A stretch of 42,186 bases of DNA from assembly GCF_000364705.1 (NCBI RefSeq), contig NZ_AQOH01000323.1:1-42186 (forward strand), read 5' to 3'. Shown one piece after another: positions 1 to 8,269 of this stretch. The position numbers and the translations under genes were made by a program. This stretch comes from Pseudomonas fuscovaginae SE-1. GTDB taxonomy: Bacteria; Pseudomonadota; Gammaproteobacteria; Pseudomonadales; Pseudomonadaceae. The notes under the pieces are model-generated. The model worked only from the letters and a program-made list of their open reading frames with translations. It did not search any database and was not told the origin of the DNA. Positions within the stretch are counted from its first letter, which is position 1; the number at the start of each line of letters is the position of its first letter.

Positions 1-2839
1 ACGCCTGCCGGACCTGAAGCTGCAGATCCTGCCGGACCTGCCGGGCTGGCCCCGGGGATGGACGATCCAACTGCTGGATGCTTCGGACAAGCCGTTGTAT
101 GAATACGGCGCCGATCTGACCGAGCAACCCACGGCCTTCAAGGTCGCGGCCAGGGATGTCGAGGCGCGTGGACTGCAGGCAGTGATCGACGTGCTGGAGC
201 CCACGCACAGGCAGGCGCTGCTTGGCAATGCGGTGAAGCCGGGCACTGAATTGTCCGGGCTCGAACGCGCGTTGCAGCAGCATGTGCGGGCGCACCGGCG
301 TGCGCTGTTCGAGCGGGTCTGCAGGCTGCGCTGGTGGCCTGCCCCCGGAGTGTCGGCGAGTGTACGGCAACGCTTCCCCGAGCTACCCGGCGCGGTGCTG
401 CGCGAGGTGATCGCGCAATCCGACGTCGTTGTGAAGGACCGGCTTCTGATGGATTCGCCCCTGCCTTTGCAACTGGTCGAGGACCTCACCGACATCGCCC
501 GCGAGGTTCGTGTCAATCGGGCTCTGGAAGGTGGCTTCCTGTCGTCGGTCTCAAATCCCGACACCCTCAGGCTGCAGTTGCCCATCCTCGGGAAGATGGT
601 GGGATGGCCGATCGACCTGCGTATCGAAATCCGCGATAACAGCGTCAGCGGCCCGTTGCTCGCGCAGTTGGGCAACGGCGACCTGCCCAGGCGGAAGGTT
701 TTCGTCAGGACCGAAGACGGCTACCAGGCTTTCGACGCCGCTGGCGGAGCGCTGGGACCGCAGATGACTGGCGATGATGCCCTGAGTGCCGCCGTGCTGG
801 ACTCCCTGAGTGTCGGTGAGCGCATGGCGATGGGCATCAGGTTGGGGGAGGAGGCCCAACTACAGAAGCTGTTGACCGGCATGAGCCTGGTCCGTCCGCG
901 CGAAGCGCTGGAGACCGCACTGGGCCTGCCGCCGAGAAAGCCGGGCTACGAACCGGCTTCGTGGCGTCGCATGGATCCGGCCGGCTGCACGCGTGTCAGG
1001 CGGGGTGGGGTGGAGACGACGGGGCGCGGAGTGCGTCGGCTGAGCCGGTTGTACCCTGATCTGTGCGAGGCCGAGGTCCGCTCGTTGCTGGTGCAACTGG
1101 GCGACGACTCGGTGCTGGTGCGCAACCGGATCCGCTCGCTGGAACTGGAGTTGGAGCTACTGCGTTCGATATTGAGCAGTTGGTATGGCCGCTCCTTCGA
1201 GCAACGGGGGCAGTCGATCTGGCTTGGGAGCATGCAGGAGGGGCGCATGCAGGCCTCGCAGATTCTCGAGCGTTGCTGGCGACGGCAAACCCCCAGGACC
1301 TATGACGACAGTGGCGTGGCGATCGGCCATGGTCTGAGTCTCGAGGGATTGCGGGTGGTCAGCCTGCCTCATCTGCCCGAGGCGATCGGGTTCGAGCATG
1401 TCACCGAACTGTCCCTCAAAAGCATGGACCTGACTCACATGCCCGCCGGTTTTCTCGGCCGCTTTCCCCGGCTGCGCAAACTGGATCTGGCCAACAACCG
1501 GCTGCGTGCCCTGCCGGAGGCGATTGCCGAGATGGACGAGCTGCGTGAGCTGCACCTGCAGGAAAACCGCATTGTGCTCAGCCAGGAGGCCGTCGCCCAG
1601 CTCTCCCGCCTGCACCAGTTGGAAGTGCTCAACCTCAATGGCAACTCCGATGTCGGCCTGCTGGATGTCGGGCGGATGCCGCACCTGCGCCGACTGTTTT
1701 TGCGCGGCACGGGTATCGACCATCTTCCGGAGGGGCTGTTGACCCGTACCAGTCTGTCCGCGGCGGACCTGCGTGGCAACCTGATCCAGACACTGCCCGA
1801 TGAACTCTACGATGCGCCTTCGCCGATCACCCGGCGGATCGTTCTGCGTCACAACCCGCTGGGGCTCGCCAACCAGAGCCCGCTGGCGGCCTATCGCCTG
1901 CGTACCGGTATCACCTTCGGCATCCCCGAGGCGGAGTTGGCGCTGGACGAGTACAGTTCGCGTCGGCGTTGGCTGGCGGATATCGAGGGGGAGCGGCGCA
2001 ACCAACTGCAATCACTCTGGCAGGGTCTGTGGCACGAGCCGGGCAGCCAGGAATTGTTCGATCTGCTGGGGCGCCTGGGGGGGAGCGCGGACTACCTGAA
2101 GACCCGCAGCGACCTGACTCGGCGGGTCTGGCAGGTGCTGGAGGCGGCGGGTGAAAACGGTGAGCTGCGTCGGGAACTGTTCGACCTGGCGGCCAACCCG
2201 CTGACCTGTGTCGACAGCGCGGCGCAGAGTTTCAGCCAATTGGAAGTCCGGGTCCTGCTGGCCAGGGCGCGGGCGCTGGCGATAGGGGGCGATGAGCCAG
2301 TGCAGTTGCTGAAATTGGCACGGGGCCTGTTTCGACTGGAGCAGATCGATGCCATCGCGCGCAATCATGTCCAGGCCCTGGCCGAAAACCCGGAAGTGCC
2401 TTCGGCCAGCGCGGTGGATGAAATCGAGGTGAACCTGGCCTACCGGGTTGGCCTGGGACGCCTGATGCATTTGCCCGGGCAGCCGAGGGAGATGTTCTTC
2501 AGGTCCATTGCCCATGTCACCGAGGAGCAGATCCAGGCGGCGCATGCCCGTATCCTGCAGGCTGAGCAGACGCCCAGATTGACCGCCTTCATTGCCGGGC
2601 GCGATTTCTGGATCGATTACCTGAAAAAGAAATACCCGCGGGACTTTTCCCGATTCAACCAGCCCTTCCACGAACAGGAGGAGCAGCTGCTCAGGGAGTC
2701 GCCCACCATGCACAGCGAGCGCTATTTCCGGCACCTGTCGACCTTGATGGACAGCCACCGGGCCGAGGAGCAGATGTTTCTGACCAGCCTGACCCGCCAG
2801 GAGATGTACGAGCATCCGGCTCCCGCGCCCGGCACCTGA
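1..2839 (+). CDS. LRR protein with C-terminal NEL-type E3 ubiquitin ligase domain (5' end outside window)
   Basis: The frame is open from base 2, so the start lies upstream and at least 945 residues are present. The first ~450 visible residues resemble the helical dermonecrotic-toxin-like region of large Pseudomonas LRR proteins. Leucine-rich repeats follow (bases about 1380-1870, e.g. LRKLDLANNRLRALPEAI and LRELHLQENRI). The C-terminal ~300 residues resemble the NEL domain of IpaH/SspH ligases, with the probable catalytic cysteine in a C-x-D motif (TCVDSAAQSF, Cys codon 2207-2209). NEL enzymes pass ubiquitin from host E2 to substrates through that cysteine while the LRR selects the target; a role in eukaryotic cells is therefore inferred. 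No secretion signal can be judged because the N-terminus is missing. GC resembles the flanking core genes. The stop is one base from the convergent mnmC stop. Confidence 0.85.
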   Translation, partial: RLPDLKLQILPDLPGWPRGWTIQLLDASDKPLYEYGADLTEQPTAFKVAARDVEARGLQAVIDVLEPTHRQALLGNAVKPGTELSGLERALQQHVRAHRRALFERVCRLRWWPAPGVSASVRQRFPELPGAVLREVIAQSDVVVKDRLLMDSPLPLQLVEDLTDIAREVRVNRALEGGFLSSVSNPDTLRLQLPILGKMVGWPIDLRIEIRDNSVSGPLLAQLGNGDLPRRKVFVRTEDGYQAFDAAGGALGPQMTGDDALSAAVLDSLSVGERMAMGIRLGEEAQLQKLLTGMSLVRPREALETALGLPPRKPGYEPASWRRMDPAGCTRVRRGGVETTGRGVRRLSRLYPDLCEAEVRSLLVQLGDDSVLVRNRIRSLELELELLRSILSSWYGRSFEQRGQSIWLGSMQEGRMQASQILERCWRRQTPRTYDDSGVAIGHGLSLEGLRVVSLPHLPEAIGFEHVTELSLKSMDLTHMPAGFLGRFPRLRKLDLANNRLRALPEAIAEMDELRELHLQENRIVLSQEAVAQLSRLHQLEVLNLNGNSDVGLLDVGRMPHLRRLFLRGTGIDHLPEGLLTRTSLSAADLRGNLIQTLPDELYDAPSPITRRIVLRHNPLGLANQSPLAAYRLRTGITFGIPEAELALDEYSSRRRWLADIEGERRNQLQSLWQGLWHEPGSQELFDLLGRLGGSADYLKTRSDLTRRVWQVLEAAGENGELRRELFDLAANPLTCVDSAAQSFSQLEVRVLLARARALAIGGDEPVQLLKLARGLFRLEQIDAIARNHVQALAENPEVPSASAVDEIEVNLAYRVGLGRLMHLPGQPREMFFRSIAHVTEEQIQAAHARILQAEQTPRLTAFIAGRDFWIDYLKKKYPRDFSRFNQPFHEQEEQLLRESPTMHSERYFRHLSTLMDSHRAEEQMFLTSLTRQEMYEHPAPAPGT

Positions 2840-2840
2840 T

Positions 2841-4835
2841 TCAGTGGCCGGGCCGAGGCTTGCCGCGGGTCAGCTCGCGCCAGGCGAAGCGGTTCGGGTG
2901 ACAGGCTTCGGCCACGGCCCGTGGCAGGGGCAGCGGTTCGTGCTCCAGCCAGGCGGCGAGCAGTTCGCCCGACAGCGGCGCGGTGATCAGCCCGCGTGAA
3001 CCGTGGCCGCTGTTGACGTACAGGCCCTCCAGCCAGGGGCAGGTGTGGGGCGGTATCTGCCGGGCATCCCTGGCCAGTACGGCGTAGGTTTCGGCGAACA
3101 GCGCAGCGTCGGCCACGGGGCCGATGATCGGCAGGTAGTCCGGGCTGGTGCAGCGATAGGCGGCGCGGCCCTGTAGCCGTTCGGGATCCTGCGCGGTCAC
3201 GTGCAGGCGGTCGGCCAGGTCGGGGGAGATCTCCCGCAGCAGCTCGAGGTTGCCCAAGTGTTCCGCCGTGGTCGGGATCAGGTCCTCGCTGTTGAAGGCG
3301 AAGCTGGCACCCAGGGTATGTTCGTCAAGGCGCGCGGGGGCGACATAGCCTTCAGCGCAAACCACGGTGCGCAGGGCGCTGCTGTCGGCGGTCCGCGCCA
3401 GGCGGGTGATCTGCCCGCGAATGCGCTTGAGCGGCAGTCTTGCCGTCTGCGCGAAACGCTGTAGCTCGGCGGCGGTGGCGAGGATCGCCACCGGGGCGCT
3501 GTCCAGCAGGGTGTCGGCGTCCCACGCCTGCCACTGGTCGCCGACCCGGCGCAGTTCCAGGGCCTCGCTGTGGGGGCGCACCTGGATGTTCGGGTGGCTG
3601 GCCTGCCAGCCGCACAGGGCCGGTGGATGCACCCAGCCACCCTCGGGGAAGAACAGGCCGCCGTGCTCAAGGGCGATACCGGCTTGTGCCTCGGCTTCCT
3701 CCCGATCGAGGATGTGCAGCAGGTCGGGGCTGAAAGCCGCGACCAGTTGTGCCTGGCGTGCGGCCTCCTTCTCGTCGAAGGCCAGTTGCAGGACACCACA
3801 GCCGTCCCAGTCGAGGCCCTTGTGCAGCCGCTCAAGCAGGCGCCGGGTATGCCCGAAGCCACTGAGGATCAGTTGCGACAAGGCGGTGCCGTGGGCCGAC
3901 AGCTTGAGATACAGCACGCCCTGGGGGTTGCCCGAAGCCTCCTGTGCCAGGGTTTCGCGGCGCTCCAGCAGGGTCACCTGCCAGCCGCGGGCGGCCAGGC
4001 TGGCGGCGCTGGCGCAACCGGCCAGGCCGCCGCCGATCACCAGGGCCCGACGTTCCTCGACCCGTTGGCCGGGGTAGGCGAACCAGGGCCGTGCTGGCGC
4101 AGGCGCCGGGACCTCTTCCGGCCAGCCGAGGAACTCGCCGCGCAGGATCTCCCACTTGTGGCCGATACCCGGCGTGCGTTTCATCCTGAAGCCGGCGGCG
4201 TTCAGCGAGCGGCGGACCCAGCCGGTGCTGGTGAAGGTGCTGAGGGTCGAGCCGGGGGCCGCCAGGCGTGCCAGTTCGGCGAACAGTTCCGGCGTCCACA
4301 TCTCAGGATTTTTCGACGGCGCGAAACCGTCGAGGAACCAGGCGTCGACCCGGGCGTCCAGTTGCGGCAACTGTTCCAGCGCATCACCGATCAGCAGGGT
4401 CAGGCTGACCCGGCCGTTGCCCAGCAGCAGGCGCTGGAAACCCGGGTGGATCGCCACGTATTGTTCGAGCAGGGCGTTGGCGAAGGTCGCCAGTTCCGGC
4501 CACAGCGCCAGGGCGCGTTGCAGGTCGGCGTGGCTCAGGGGATATTTTTCCACGCTGACGAAATGCAGTCGTGCGTCCGGCGGTGCGTGTTGTTCGAACA
4601 ATTGCCAGGCACAGAGAAAATTCAGCCCGGTGCCGAAGCCGGTTTCGCCGATCACCAGCCGGCCGCCCGGCGCCAGGCCCTGGAAACGTTCCTTCAGGCG
4701 GTTCTGTTCGATGAAGACATAACGGGTTTCTTCCAGGCCCGAGTCGTCGGAAAAGTACACATCATCGAACACCCGGGAGCGGGGTCGTCCCTGGTCGTCC
4801 CAATCGAGCTGGGCGTGTGGCGATACGCGGTTCAT
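2841..4835 (-). CDS. mnmC: Bifunctional tRNA 5-methylaminomethyl-2-thiouridine biosynthesis protein MnmC
   Basis: MnmC finishes mnm5s2U34 in cytoplasmic tRNAs: a FAD-dependent oxidase domain converts cmnm5 to nm5 and a SAM-dependent methyltransferase domain makes mnm5. The N-terminal half carries the SAM-binding loop GETGFGTGLNF and the motif DAWFLDGFAPSKNPEMW. The C-terminal half starts with a Rossmann FAD motif (VIGGGLAGCASAASLAARG) and ends with the DAO-like GHGSRGLITAPLSGE segment. Length is about 664 residues, as in E. coli. I chose the ATG at 4835 (protein MNRVSPHAQLDWDD) because family members begin near PHAQLDWD; an in-frame ATG at 4847 is possible and neither has a strong Shine-Dalgarno. 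The gene is divergent from the polyphosphate kinase gene. Confidence 0.95.
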   Translation of the reverse strand: MNRVSPHAQLDWDDQGRPRSRVFDDVYFSDDSGLEETRYVFIEQNRLKERFQGLAPGGRLVIGETGFGTGLNFLCAWQLFEQHAPPDARLHFVSVEKYPLSHADLQRALALWPELATFANALLEQYVAIHPGFQRLLLGNGRVSLTLLIGDALEQLPQLDARVDAWFLDGFAPSKNPEMWTPELFAELARLAAPGSTLSTFTSTGWVRRSLNAAGFRMKRTPGIGHKWEILRGEFLGWPEEVPAPAPARPWFAYPGQRVEERRALVIGGGLAGCASAASLAARGWQVTLLERRETLAQEASGNPQGVLYLKLSAHGTALSQLILSGFGHTRRLLERLHKGLDWDGCGVLQLAFDEKEAARQAQLVAAFSPDLLHILDREEAEAQAGIALEHGGLFFPEGGWVHPPALCGWQASHPNIQVRPHSEALELRRVGDQWQAWDADTLLDSAPVAILATAAELQRFAQTARLPLKRIRGQITRLARTADSSALRTVVCAEGYVAPARLDEHTLGASFAFNSEDLIPTTAEHLGNLELLREISPDLADRLHVTAQDPERLQGRAAYRCTSPDYLPIIGPVADAALFAETYAVLARDARQIPPHTCPWLEGLYVNSGHGSRGLITAPLSGELLAAWLEHEPLPLPRAVAEACHPNRFAWRELTRGKPRPGH

Positions 4836-4880
4836 GGAGCAACTCATCGGCAAACAGTTGGCCATTCTAGCCGATTGGTC

Positions 4881-4942
4881 CGGATCGGATTGATCCACGA
4901 CAAATGCCAGGGATTTCGCCGCCCACCGCGCGGTCCGATCCG
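4881..4942. promoter_or_regulatory. 9-bp inverted repeat in the mnmC/polyphosphate kinase divergent intergenic region
   Basis: CGGATCGGA (4881-4889) and its exact reverse complement TCCGATCCG (4934-4942) flank 44 bases in the 139-bp divergent spacer. The right arm lies about 30 bases before the polyphosphate kinase start. It could be an operator pair or a long-loop hairpin; no known regulator site was recognised. Confidence 0.35.
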
Positions 4943-4974
4943 TTACTCTTGGGCAATTCTGGAGGGAGCCATCC

Positions 4975-6492
4975 ATGTTCGAATCCGCTGAAATCGGTCA
5001 CGCCATTGACAAGGAAACCTTCGAAGCCGAGGTGCCCGCCCTGCGCGAAGCCCTGCTCGAGGCCCAGTTCGAATTGCAGCAGCAGAAGCGTTTCCCGGTG
5101 ATCGTGCTGATCAACGGCATCGAGGGTGCCGGCAAGGGCGAGACGGTCAAGCTGCTCAACGAATGGATGGACCCGCGCCTGATCGAGGTGCGAACCTTCG
5201 ACCAGCAGAGCGACGAGGAACTGGCCCACCCACCGGCCTGGCGCTACTGGCGCATGCTGCCGGCCAAGGGGCGGATGGGGGTGTTCTTCGGCAACTGGTA
5301 CAGCCAGATGCTGCAGGGCCGGGTGCACGGCCTGTTCAAGGACGCGGTGCTCGACCAGGCGATCGCCGGGGCCGAGCGCCTGGAGAAGATGCTCTGCGAT
5401 GAAGGGGCGCTGATCTTCAAGTTCTGGTTCCACCTGTCCAAAAAGCAGATGAAGGCCCGGCTCAAGGCCCTCAAGGACGACCCGCTGCACAGTTGGCGGA
5501 TCAGCCCGCTGGACTGGCAGCAGTCGCAGACCTACGACACCTTCGTGCATTTCGGCGAGCGGGTGCTGCGTCGCACCAGCCGCGACTACGCGCCCTGGCA
5601 TGTGATCGAGGGCGCCGACCCGCATTACCGCAGCCTGACCGTGGGCAAGATCCTGCTCGAAGGCCTGCAGGCGGCGCTGAAGAGGTCCCGGGCCCCGTCC
5701 GTGCCGAACACCGCGCCACTGCCCTCGGGGGTCGACCAGATGAGCCTGCTCGACAGTCTGGACATGAGCCTGGCACTGGACAAGGCCGACTATGAGGAGC
5801 AACTGATCACCGAACAGGCGCGGCTGTCGGGCCTTATGCGCGACAAGCGCATGCGCCGGCATGCCCTGGTCGCGGTGTTCGAAGGCAACGACGCGGCAGG
5901 CAAGGGCGGGGCGATCCGCCGCCTGGCCGCGGCCCTCGATCCTCGCCAGTACAGCATCGTGCCGATCGCCGCGCCCAGCGAGGACGAGCGTGCCCAGCCG
6001 TACCTGTGGCGCTTCTGGCGGCAGATCCCGGCGCGCGGCAAGTTCACTGTGTTCGACCGTTCGTGGTACGGCCGGGTGCTGGTGGAGCGGGTCGAGGGCT
6101 TTTGCAGCACCGACGACTGGATGCGCGCCTATGGCGAGATCAACGACTTCGAAGAACAGTTGAGCGACGCCGGGATCATTGTGGTCAAGTTCTGGCTGGC
6201 CATCGACAAGCAGACCCAACTGGAGCGTTTCCAGCAGCGCGAGGATATTCCGTTCAAGCGCTTCAAGATCACCGAGGACGACTGGCGCAATCGCGACAAG
6301 TGGGACCTCTACCGCACCGCCGTGGGTGATATGGTCGACCGTACCAGCACCGAGATCTCGCCCTGGACCCTGGTGGAAGCCAACGACAAGCGCTGGGCGC
6401 GGGTCAAGGTGCTGCGCACGATCAATCAGGCCATCGAGGACGCCTTCGCCCGGCATGGCAAGAAGGGCAGGAAGGGCAGGAAAGCGAAGTAG
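4975..6492 (+). CDS. pap: Two-domain polyphosphate:AMP phosphotransferase (PPK2 family, Pap-like)
   Basis: This 505-residue protein has two PPK2 kinase domains in tandem. The first Walker A is NGIEGAGKGE (residues about 47-56), the second EGNDAAGKGG (about 303-312), and each domain has a lid/Walker B-like stretch (VFFGNWYSQ in the first, VFDRSWYGRVLVERVEG in the second). Fused double-domain PPK2 proteins of this length are the Pap class, which phosphorylates AMP to ADP with polyphosphate; the specificity is inferred from architecture. In this class the C-terminal domain usually keeps catalysis, and the divergence of the first domain (GNWYSQ where the second has DRSWYG) fits that. The ATG at 4975 follows a strong GGAGGGAG. 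The C-terminus is lysine-rich (GKKGRKGRKAK), plausibly for polyphosphate contact. It appears to be a single-gene unit. Confidence 0.88.
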   Translation: MFESAEIGHAIDKETFEAEVPALREALLEAQFELQQQKRFPVIVLINGIEGAGKGETVKLLNEWMDPRLIEVRTFDQQSDEELAHPPAWRYWRMLPAKGRMGVFFGNWYSQMLQGRVHGLFKDAVLDQAIAGAERLEKMLCDEGALIFKFWFHLSKKQMKARLKALKDDPLHSWRISPLDWQQSQTYDTFVHFGERVLRRTSRDYAPWHVIEGADPHYRSLTVGKILLEGLQAALKRSRAPSVPNTAPLPSGVDQMSLLDSLDMSLALDKADYEEQLITEQARLSGLMRDKRMRRHALVAVFEGNDAAGKGGAIRRLAAALDPRQYSIVPIAAPSEDERAQPYLWRFWRQIPARGKFTVFDRSWYGRVLVERVEGFCSTDDWMRAYGEINDFEEQLSDAGIIVVKFWLAIDKQTQLERFQQREDIPFKRFKITEDDWRNRDKWDLYRTAVGDMVDRTSTEISPWTLVEANDKRWARVKVLRTINQAIEDAFARHGKKGRKGRKAK

Positions 6493-6594
6493 GTCGATGA
6501 CGACGCATACGCCGAATGAATGATTGTCGCGGTCCCGGATCAGCCGAGCCTATGCTCAGGCTTTCCTGGACCGACAATAACAATGAGGTGTCCC

Positions 6595-7779
6595 ATGCGT
6601 GAAGTGGTGATCGTCGATAGCGTGCGTACCGGCCTGGCCAAGTCGTTTCGCGGCAAGTTCAACCAGACCCGGCCCGACGCCATGGCTGCCCATTGCGTCA
6701 ATGCACTGCTGGCGCGCAACGGCATCGACCCGGCCAGCGTCGAGGATTGCATCGTCGGCGCCGGCTCCAACGAAGGTGCCCAGGGCTACAACATCGGCCG
6801 CAACGTGGCGGTGCTGTCGCAACTGGGCACCGGCACGGCCGGCATGACCCTCAACCGCTTCTGCTCCTCGGGTCTGCAGGCGATCGCCATCGCCGCCAAC
6901 CAGATCGCCTCCGGCTGCAGCGATATCATCGTCGCCGGGGGCGTCGAGTCCATCAGCCTGACGCTGAAAAGCGTGAACACCGATAACCTGATCAATCCGT
7001 TGCTCAAGGAACAGGTGCCGGGCATCTACTTTCCCATGGGCCAGACCGCGGAAATCGTCGCCCGGCGTTACCAGGTCAGCCGCGAACAGCAGGACCTCTA
7101 TGCCCTGCAGAGTCAGCAGCGTACCGCCGCGGCTCAGGCTGCCGGACTGTTCGTCGACGAGATCGTGCCGATGACGGTGACTTATGCTGTCGAGGACAAG
7201 GCCACAGGGCAGATCCAGCAAGTGCAGGGCGTGGTCGACCGGGACGACTGCAACCGGCCGGACACCACCCTGGAGAGCCTGGCCGGCCTGAAGCCGGTGT
7301 TCGCCGAGGACGGTTCGGTGACGGCGGGCAACTCGTCGCAACTGTCCGATGGCGCCTCGATGACCCTGGTCATGAGCCTGGAGCGGGCCCTGGCCCTTGG
7401 GCTCAAGCCCAAGGCGTTCTTTCGCGGCTTCACCGTGGCCGGCTGCGAGCCGGACGAGATGGGTATCGGCCCGGTGTTCTCGGTCCCCAGGTTGCTCAAG
7501 GCCAAGGGGTTGACCGTGGCGGATATCGACCTGTGGGAACTCAACGAAGCCTTTGCCTCGCAGTGCCTGTACAGCCGTGACCGGCTGGAGATCGATAATG
7601 CGAAGTACAACGTCAATGGCGGTTCGATTTCCATTGGCCACCCGTTCGGCATGACCGGTTCACGCCAGGTCGGGCACCTGGTGCGCGAGCTGCAGCGACG
7701 TAACCTGCGTTACGGCATCGTGACCATGTGCGTGGGCGGCGGGATGGGCGCGACGGGGCTGTTCGAGGCTGTACGCTGA
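6595..7779 (+). CDS. Acetyl-CoA C-acyltransferase (thiolase family)
   Basis: The 394-residue protein is a complete thiolase: nucleophilic Cys90 in LNRFCSSGLQAI, the WELNEAFASQ segment, catalytic His349 in GHPFGMTGSR and the second active-site Cys379 in CVGGGMGATG. Such enzymes cleave 3-ketoacyl-CoA, or condense acetyl-CoA, in the cytoplasm. Chain-length preference cannot be read from sequence. No fadB-like partner is adjacent, so it is probably not the FadA subunit of the main beta-oxidation complex. The ATG at 6595 is preceded by GAGGTG and gives the usual thiolase N-terminus (MREVVIVDSVRTG); an in-frame upstream extension to 6520 lacks family resemblance. Confidence 0.9.
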   Translation: MREVVIVDSVRTGLAKSFRGKFNQTRPDAMAAHCVNALLARNGIDPASVEDCIVGAGSNEGAQGYNIGRNVAVLSQLGTGTAGMTLNRFCSSGLQAIAIAANQIASGCSDIIVAGGVESISLTLKSVNTDNLINPLLKEQVPGIYFPMGQTAEIVARRYQVSREQQDLYALQSQQRTAAAQAAGLFVDEIVPMTVTYAVEDKATGQIQQVQGVVDRDDCNRPDTTLESLAGLKPVFAEDGSVTAGNSSQLSDGASMTLVMSLERALALGLKPKAFFRGFTVAGCEPDEMGIGPVFSVPRLLKAKGLTVADIDLWELNEAFASQCLYSRDRLEIDNAKYNVNGGSISIGHPFGMTGSRQVGHLVRELQRRNLRYGIVTMCVGGGMGATGLFEAVR

Positions 7780-7793
7780 CGGTTCTGCGGGAA

Positions 7794-7835
7794 GTTCCAG
7801 GGTGGGAGCAAGGCTTGTCTTCCTGGCCCTGGAAC
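7794..7835. repeat. Inverted repeat between convergent genes, possible bidirectional terminator or decayed REP
   Basis: GTTCCAGGG (7794-7802) is exactly complementary to CCCTGGAAC (7827-7835). The loop begins TGGGAGCAAGGCTTG, which resembles the GTGGGAGC.. intergenic palindromes common in fluorescent pseudomonads. It sits between the thiolase stop and the DUF6316 stop. There is no T-run, so termination is only a possibility. Confidence 0.5.
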
Positions 7836-7855
7836 CTCCCACAGGAGCCGCGAGC

Positions 7856-8059
7856 TCAGAGGAAGTCCTGGATATCCTGCGCCAGTTGCATGCGCTTGAT
7901 GTAGAGCTGACTGCCGCGCTCTGCATCGGTCCGGCTGAAAAACGGCCCTTCCAGGGTGTTCTCCCGGGTGCTGAAAAAGTACAGGCCATTGATCGCACTG
8001 ACGCGGTCGCTGCGAAAGTGCACGGCCTCGGTGCTGTCCTGGGCGCGTTTGCCGAACAT
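7856..8059 (-). CDS. Small conserved Pseudomonas protein, DUF6316-like
   Basis: A 67-residue ORF starting MFGKRAQDSTEAVHFRSD and containing the motifs SINGLYFFSTRE-like and EGPFFSRTDAER. I recognise this as the small DUF6316-type protein widespread in Pseudomonas, whose function is not known to me. The ATG at 8059 is preceded by GGAG with nine bases of spacing. It has no signal peptide or membrane segment. Aromatic and charged residues alternate, as expected of a small folded domain. It lies between convergent thiolase and divergent DMT permease genes, and no partner is suggested by context. Confidence 0.7.
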   Translation of the reverse strand: MFGKRAQDSTEAVHFRSDRVSAINGLYFFSTRENTLEGPFFSRTDAERGSQLYIKRMQLAQDIQDFL

Positions 8060-8269
8060 GGAGAAAAACTCCGCTAGGGGTGGTGTCAGATAATCAGCAT
8101 AAATCTTCTGCGGATAGGATGCTCGATCGAACGATCAACGGCGGAGGTCAACTTATTGGCGGCGTTCTGACGTTGCTCGATGTCGTTTTCAATTGGCGCG
8201 GATGGCTGTGGGAATGCGCCTGAGCCGCTTAGAATGGCGACACGAATCCATCGCACCACGGGACTGTCC

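Noticed and set aside
3570..4991. 473-residue plus-strand ORF opposite mnmC
   Set aside because: Antisense shadow caused by high GC third positions; glutamine/alanine-rich with no family motifs.
6521..6562. AGCCT..AGGCT repeat and TATGCT upstream of the thiolase as promoter or operator
   Set aside because: TTGTCG to TATGCT spacing is 21 bases and the repeat arms are only five bases; too weak to call.
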